DNA of 12,191 nucleotides from Hemicentrotus pulcherrimus (lineage: Eukaryota > Echinodermata > Echinoidea > Camarodonta > Strongylocentrotidae): assembly GCA_003118195.1 (NCBI GenBank), contig BEXV01001267.1:3333-15523 (forward strand), written 5' to 3'. This document shows positions 1 through 6,700 of the stretch, one piece after another. Every line of letters begins with the position of its first letter. Within the stretch, counting starts at the first letter, position 1. A model generated the notes under the pieces. The model searched no databases, was not told the origin of the DNA, and saw only the letters and a list, made by a program, of their open reading frames with translations. Position numbers and translations under genes: made by a program.

Positions 1-350
1 CGCAAAGGATCTAAAATGGACCTGATAATATTGATTCCTTCACATTCCAGACTTGACCATTGCAAAGGATCTAAAATGGACCTGATAATATTGATTCCAT
101 CATATTCGGGACTTGACCATTGCAAAGGATCTAAAATGGACCTCATAATGTTGATTCATCAGATTCCAGGCTTGACCATCGCAAAGGATCTAAAATGGAT
201 CTGATAATATTGATTCCATCACATTCCAGACTTGACCATTGCAAAGGATCTAAAAATAAGCCTGATAATATTGAGAGCATCACATTCCAGACTTGACCAT
301 CACAAAGGATCTAGAATGGACCTGATGATCTTGATAGCATCTACTGGAAT
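1..350. repeat. 60-bp minisatellite, about 5.8 copies, truncated by the window edge
   Basis: A unit of about 60 bp that includes GCAAAGGATCTAAAATGG and ATTCCAGACTTGACCAT repeats head to tail. Units begin near 1, 61, 121, 180, 240 and 301. Two units depart from 60 bp (121-179 is 59, 240-300 is 61). The last unit decays after about 345. Unit-to-unit differences are scattered point changes, denser in the third and fifth units. The array lies in the intron before the last PRPF31 exon and continues beyond the left edge. An open frame crosses the first three units only because 60 is divisible by 3; it is not taken as coding. Confidence 0.93.
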
Positions 351-625
351 TTTAACAAGATTGCCATCTAAATTTTAATTTTAAGTTTGGTAGAAGCTTT
401 GTTATGATTATCCCAACCAATGAAAGTTAGCTGTATCAAGATTGTGGTTTTACTTCAAAGAAATCTGAAGAACAACTCTCCTCAACTGAAAGCAATATGT
501 ACAACTAAAGGTGGAGTATGGTAGAGCAGTGTGAAACTCACTGTTTGGGGTGACAAATGTAATTACATCATTATCAATGACTAGCAAAATAATCATTTTG
601 TTTAAACAATAAAAGGATTGCTAAC
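351..625. other. PRPF31 intron, unique sequence
   Basis: AT-rich intron between the 626-724 exon and the unseen last exon. Nothing beyond ordinary intron sequence is seen. A pyrimidine-AG at about 485-495 on the minus strand is followed by LRRVVLQISLK and a stop, which does not resemble the Prp31 C-terminus. Confidence 0.6.
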
Positions 626-724
626 CTGTAATGGGGTAAAGGCTATGCTAGATGATGTACCAGATGTCTCTCTCCCTCTCACAGTTGATCTCCCACCATG
701 CATCTGCTGACGATGTAGTTGTCT
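626..724 (-). CDS. PRPF31: PRPF31 exon equivalent to the 3' part of human exon 12
   Basis: This 99-bp exon has acceptor TTGAACAG and donor CAG|GTTAGC, phase 0 at both ends. It encodes RQLHRQQMHGGRSTVRGRET followed by SGTSSSIAFTPLQ. The end SGT-SS-AFTPLQ matches the Prp31 C-terminal segment that precedes GLEIVNPQ. The last coding exon (GLEIVNPQ onward) was searched for in 1-625 and not found, so it lies left of the window. Confidence 0.93.
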
Positions 725-3700
725 CTGTTCAAGAGAAATAAAAATCATAAGTAAATATATGTTACACATATTTGACATAAACTTTATTTAATTTGACAAC
801 TTTGATAACTTAATTTTAGTCGCGTTCATGTAAATAAATAATTATAGGTTTCATGTAAAGAAGAAAGTCAAGAGTTGATGATTTCCAAATGCTTTAAAGG
901 AAAACAAAACATGTCATATGGACCAACGGAGAGTAAATAAAACTGAAACAAAGGGCCATGGTCTGAAAAATATGTATCTTTTATGATAGGGAAAAAGATT
1001 TTAATGGTCAAAACTGAAAATGCATTGGATAAACACTTCTTAGTAGTTCTTGCACTGATGCCTCTTTTTAAGTATACACGCTCCCCCTCCTCTCTCTCCC
1101 CCTCCATCCTACCCTTCCTCCCTCTCTTCTTCTCTCTGTCTCCCTTTCCTCTTTATCTCACTGAACTCACCTGCAAACTCTTGGATATTTTGACCTGTGT
1201 TTTGTTGTCCACCTGTGCAGCTCGTACCCTTCCTGAGCCTCCCTTACCGATCTGTCCAAGAGAGAATCCCAAGTCCTCTTGATAAGCATCCTCTTCAATC
1301 TCTGCAAAGTTCATCCTATTTGCTTGTTTCCTCATCTCTGTCATACCAAGCTTGTCTTTCATTTTCCTCAGTCTGCATCAAAATAAAAATGACAAGCGTT
1401 TGCATCAATTCAAAAAGTGAAACACATATTCCTGCCATATGACAATTACAGCATCTGGAAAACATTAACATTAGCCAACTGTATGAATTAATTGTATACC
1501 TATATCAAAATGAGAGATAATTGTGGTACCATACCATAAATTTATGGTGGTGTTTATACATGTAAATTACTTTATGTGAAGATAAAGTCAGAATTATAAA
1601 ATAACAATAAAAATCATTGATTGGATACAGAAGTTTGTCATCCCAGTTGTTATAATTAGGTTTCAGAAACTCTGATGTGGGCAAAACCATGATTCAAAAC
1701 GCTTGTGTGTTTAAACCAGCAATTTCTAATATTACTTAGTGGCTTGATTTAAACCTCTAAATACATACCTTCTTCCTCCTCGTTTCTTCCTGGGTTGATC
1801 AAGAGGTAAAGGTAGTGCCTTGCTTTGTTTTGGTGGTGGAGGTTCCTGCATCTTGGCAAGTTTTCTTTCAATCTCAGCTCTGAGATTCAATCCCATAGTA
1901 CCTATAGGGCTCTCATGGAAGCTATCTATCCTAGAAGCTAGAGTACACTTGGCTGATACCAGACGAGCCGCTTGTCTCCTCATTTCCTAGGCATATCAAT
2001 CAGAGATCATTATCAGTTAGCACTCTGGAATGTAGCAACACATATTACCTCTGCACATATCATTTGATTTAAAGATTTAAAGAATGCAATTTTACTAAAC
2101 TAGGCCAGCTGTATCTGAAGAAATATCAACAACAACAGAATACAAAATCCAGCTCAAAAACGTACTTGTCTTAACCCTAAAAAAGGTGATTAAGAGACAG
2201 TGTGTGTGGCAGGATATTATGTGCTCATGATGACACATCACTTTATGGCCAGTTAAATCATGTTTCTAATAAACATGATCATGTTATCCTAAAATGACAT
2301 ATCTAAGGATGGATATTAATATAACAAACATAACAAATGTCTTGTTACTGAATCCAGTCTCTGATACATATTATCATGTCTAATTTTTTGAAAATGAAAA
2401 AGTCTATAACATGGTCTGATTTTTAGTGACAGAAAAAAAAACATCACTAACAGATTATTCAATATCATGGCAGGACATCTAAAAGCCTTCAGTGACGAAT
2501 TTTAAGAGCAGTGAAACTAACCTGTGGTGTTGCTTGAACAATGTCACTGTAATAGATGTAGCCAGTATGTGGTAACACAGCAGAACTGGAGAATCCGGAG
2601 AGCATCTTGCGCTGTGATCCTAGGACTAACAAATTACATGAAGGCATCTTGGACAGATTGGTAAGGCCACCAGCAACACCTGATCGAAGAAGAGATAAAA
2701 CACTTCTCATCTTCAGATAAACATATAAATAATGGATTTCTCCCAACACTGCCTGGTAGGATTTGGCAGTGGATTATGAAATGGGTAACATATCACTCTT
2801 ATTTTGTTCAAGTTCATAACATTACAAACCAGAGCAAAATAACAGTAATATCCTATTGAAATCTATTTATTCGGATGGTCAAATCTCAGCCAATACTTAA
2901 CATAATGAAACATATTCAATTGGTTTTCAACATTTGAACATAATTTTTATGCTCTTTTGGACGATGAAGTATAAATGTTGAGACTTTAAAAATAGTTTAT
3001 TGATGACGTCACACTTGACCACTCTATAAGGCTTTAAAAAAGCTTCAATATTATATAAACTATATACTATATAATATAAATTGGCTTAAATCAGACACAT
3101 AACCAAATGAGCACAGTAAGAATTACCGGTACAATCAAGTATTGTCCTGATATGAAAAAATGACTTTTGTATAGAAACTGAAGAGTTTTCTTGATGTTTC
3201 AAAGGAACAAGCTGCATATCTATATCATGACAGATAAGACTATCCATACTAGCATCTCCGTATTTCATTTATTCAAATTTTGAATTTTGATGTGCTTTTG
3301 TAATATCTGTAAATCATGTGCAATTCAGCATAATTGCAGCAAATCTAGACTTTTTTCATATAAACATCAAGTAGTCAATTCAAGGTTTCAATTAAAGAAT
3401 CAATCCCACATCAATTAACTTACCCATTAGTTTAGCAGCAGTTGAGGCACCAACAATAATAGAAAGATTGGGAGCAATAAATGACATCCGTGATTCCACA
3501 TAGGTGAAGATGTCTGTCTTTGCTTGCTTCAAGTCAAAGGCCTACAACAAAATCAAATATGCAGCAAAATATAAATGTTCATTTGACTGTTATGACAAAG
3601 ATACTGTATAAATGAGAAAAGCAGAATAAATTGACACAATGAAAGTGTTAAATAGCCACGTTTACAGACGATAATATCTATACCCAGTATACTAAGTATG

Positions 3701-6700
3701 ACCCAACATCTGAAAACCAGCAATTCACAGGAATGACAAAGTACATGTATATTGTTATTGATTATGAGATTATGACACATTGTCAACCAATCCACACGGT
3801 ATTTAGTACACTGGTAGTGCATTTTACTTGCACTTACAAAGCCCCTCACAATTTACTCCACAATTCCTTTAGAGGAGGGGTGGGGGGTGGGGGGGGCTTT
3901 GGTAAAAGGTTGAAGGACTAAAATATATACTTTCATTGGTGCCACACGTGATCTAGTTCTTGTCATTGAATAAGATTAATTTGTAACTTTTGATAATGGC
4001 TATCAGTATAAGTGACATTTCATTTGATTGCTTAATTGCCTACGTAAAGTTTTTGTACATTCTAGCCATCATGGCTAGGAACTTGTAGGGCTTTCAGGGA
4101 ATGTTTCCCAGAAAGAAAGCCTATAAACAGATGTGTCTGATCTAAAAACTACCATTTCCTAAAGTAAATCAAGAGTGCTCAACTTAAAATAAATACTACT
4201 GTTACTCTAAGCCAAATTTGGATAATATCAATCAAACAACTCTTACACCACTTTACTTCAGCCTGAATGTAAATCATGGATTTGTCTGTCTGTCAGAGCG
4301 TATAGGAATAAACCTATCCGTAGGGAGATATTCCTCTGGAAGAAGGCTGACATTGACGGTATTCATACAGATGCTAAAGCATGGACAGACTGCTTTCTAG
4401 CTTCTCATGACACAACATCTCCAGTTGAAACTCTCTTTGCTGAAATCCAACAAGCTCTGGATAAAATTCTAAGGGACCATGTGCCAACCAAGATGACTTC
4501 GACAAGGCCAAACCAGTGTTGGTTTGACACCGCCACGAAGCACATATGTCGCAAGAAGGCCAGAGCCTATAGGAAGGCTAAGAGGATCTCATCCATGCGT
4601 GGTAGTGATGCAAAAGCAACAATCAAAGCTTGGCATCGCTACAACGCTATAAAGACGACCACACAAAAATTGTGTAGACAAGCCTACAACAAGTACCTTG
4701 CTGACTTGATTGACAATGATCCAGGCTGCAACAAGCGTCTCGGAGCCCTTGTGAGAACCATGCGCTGTGATCACATGGGAGTAGCACCAATGAAGGAAGG
4801 CAAAATACTTCACTGTGACCCGAAGCAGAAAGCCAGTATCCTGAACAGGCAGTTTGCCTCGGTGTTCACCACTGATGATGATGAAACAGCTCTACCAGAC
4901 CTGGGACCTAGTCCTTATCCAGCCATGGATGATACATCAGTTAGCCGAGCAGGTGTAGCGAAATTGTTGAAGAAACTGAAGCCACATAAAGCTACTGGGC
5001 TAGACGGTATCTCTGCTAGACTCCTCAAGGTGGCAGCTGATCAGATTTCACCTGCCATTAGTTTGCTTTTTTAAGGCCTCCCTACTTCAAGGCGAAATTC
5101 CTTCTTACTGGAAGAAAGCCTATGTTGTTCCCATCCACAAGAAAGGGTGTAAGTCATCTCCAGCAAACTACAGGCCAATCTCACTGACAGCAATCTTATC
5201 AAAACTATGCGAACACATAGTACATTGTGTTGTCATACATCACCTGATCAATCACAACCTGTTGTCAGACTTACAACATGGGTTTAGGAAGCGAAGATCG
5301 TGTGAAACACAACTCATCCTTGCCATCAATGACCTTGCCAAAGGACTGGATGACAGAAAGCAGATAGACTGCGTCTTGTTAGACTTTGCCAAAGCGTTTG
5401 ACAAAGTATCTCACCGGTGACTCCTCCTCAAAGCTGACTATTATAGTATACGTGGCACTACTCTTAAATAGATCGAAAGCTTCCTTAGTGGTCGCACTCA
5501 ACAAGTCACATTGGAGGGCCAGCATAGTCAGGAGGCCAAGATTACATCTGGAGTGCCCCAAGGTAGTGCTCTCGGCCCGCTGCTTTTCCTCATATATATC
5601 AATGACCTACCAGACAGTGTCAAGCACTCAACCATACGCCTCTTAGCTGATGACTGCATGCTATATAGACGCATCAGATCAGTCCAAGATTGTACAAATC
5701 TTCAGAAAGATCTTGACAGGCTACAGGAATGGGAGAGAAAGTGGCAGATGGAATTCCACCCTTCCAAGTGCCAGACTCTGAGAGTCACCAACAAGAGGAA
5801 ACAAATCCTAGGCCTGTATAACATCCACGGGCAAGACCTAGAATTAGTGAGTTCCGCCAAGTATCTTGGAATCAACATCGATCAGAAGCTCAACTTCAAT
5901 AGTCATATTGATACTACAGTCAAGAAGGCTAATTCTGTGACCGGATTCTTGCGACGGAACTTCAAACACTGTAGACGGCGGATCAAGCAGGCCACATACT
6001 TCACATACGTCCGACCAGTGGTGGAATATGCTGCAACAGCATGGGAACCACACACACAGTGGAATGTCGACAAGATTGAGATGGTCCAACGAAGGTGTGC
6101 TCGCTACGTCACCGGTGACTTTAATCAAACCTCCAGTGTAACGGCTATGCTTGAAAACCTGAATTGGCCATTACTACTCACCAGACGCCTTCGCAGCCGC
6201 CTCGGCATGCTGTATCGCATCCGTTTCACAGCCGCCTCGCCATGCTGTATCGCATCCGTTTCAACCTTGTCGACGTTACCTGGCAGTCCTTTCTCACTGA
6301 ACTAACATCAATAACAAGAGGACATGGATCTCGTTTTAGGACATTCAACTGCAGTAGTCAGACCTATGCTTCTTCTTTCTTCCCAAGAACCTGAAAGGAC
6401 TGGAACAACCTTCCACAGGACCCAGCCCAATACCCCTCTCTTGATGCCTTCAAGGTCTTCTTGAGTGGGATGCAGATGTAATGTCTACAAGACCGGGAAT
6501 GTTTTTAACTTACACATGTATATATGCACCTGCACAACAAGAACAACAATTTAAAATGTGGAATAACAGGACATGTGAAAGTCTCCACATATACACACAA
6601 AACCAGTTTGATTATCTTCATCACCATGAAGCGGCACTTAACTGGAAGAAGAAGAAGAAGACTCAAGGAGAACATGGTAGTAAATACCAAAACCTCTCAA

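Larger units (their letters stand above)
4265..6660 (+). mobile_element. 5'-truncated CR1/Jockey-superfamily non-LTR retrotransposon, inactive
   Basis: About 2.4 kb of LINE sequence antisense to PRPF31. It keeps the linker after the endonuclease (RREIFLWKKADIDGI), the whole reverse transcriptase region, the CR1-like C-terminal end (WNNLPQDPAQYPSLDAF), and a roughly 180-bp 3' UTR ending in (GAA)5G at 6645-6660, a typical short-repeat LINE tail. The endonuclease domain and 5' end are missing, the usual result of incomplete reverse transcription. The left limit is estimated from where the protein similarity starts and is uncertain by some tens of bases. No target-site duplication is visible. The exact clade (CR1, L2, Rex1-like or other) cannot be settled by eye. 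Confidence 0.88.

Noticed and set aside
16..204. Open frame across the tandem repeat (62 codons)
   Set aside because: It exists because the 60-bp unit is a multiple of 3. It ends where a 59-bp unit shifts the frame and has no independent coding signal.
1..350. CRISPR array
   Set aside because: The repeats are contiguous without unique spacers, and the DNA is clearly eukaryotic.
440..500. Candidate last PRPF31 exon on the minus strand after a CTTTCAG acceptor
   Set aside because: The translation (LRRVVLQISLK, stop) has no similarity to the GLEIVNPQ C-terminus.
2489..2749. Whole 86-codon minus-strand open frame taken as one gene
   Set aside because: Only 2522-2679 is PRPF31 coding. Both ends read through splice sites into introns.
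5386..5646. Second plus-strand open frame over the reverse transcriptase
   Set aside because: It is an out-of-frame shadow of the RT remnant. The RT motifs lie in the other frame.
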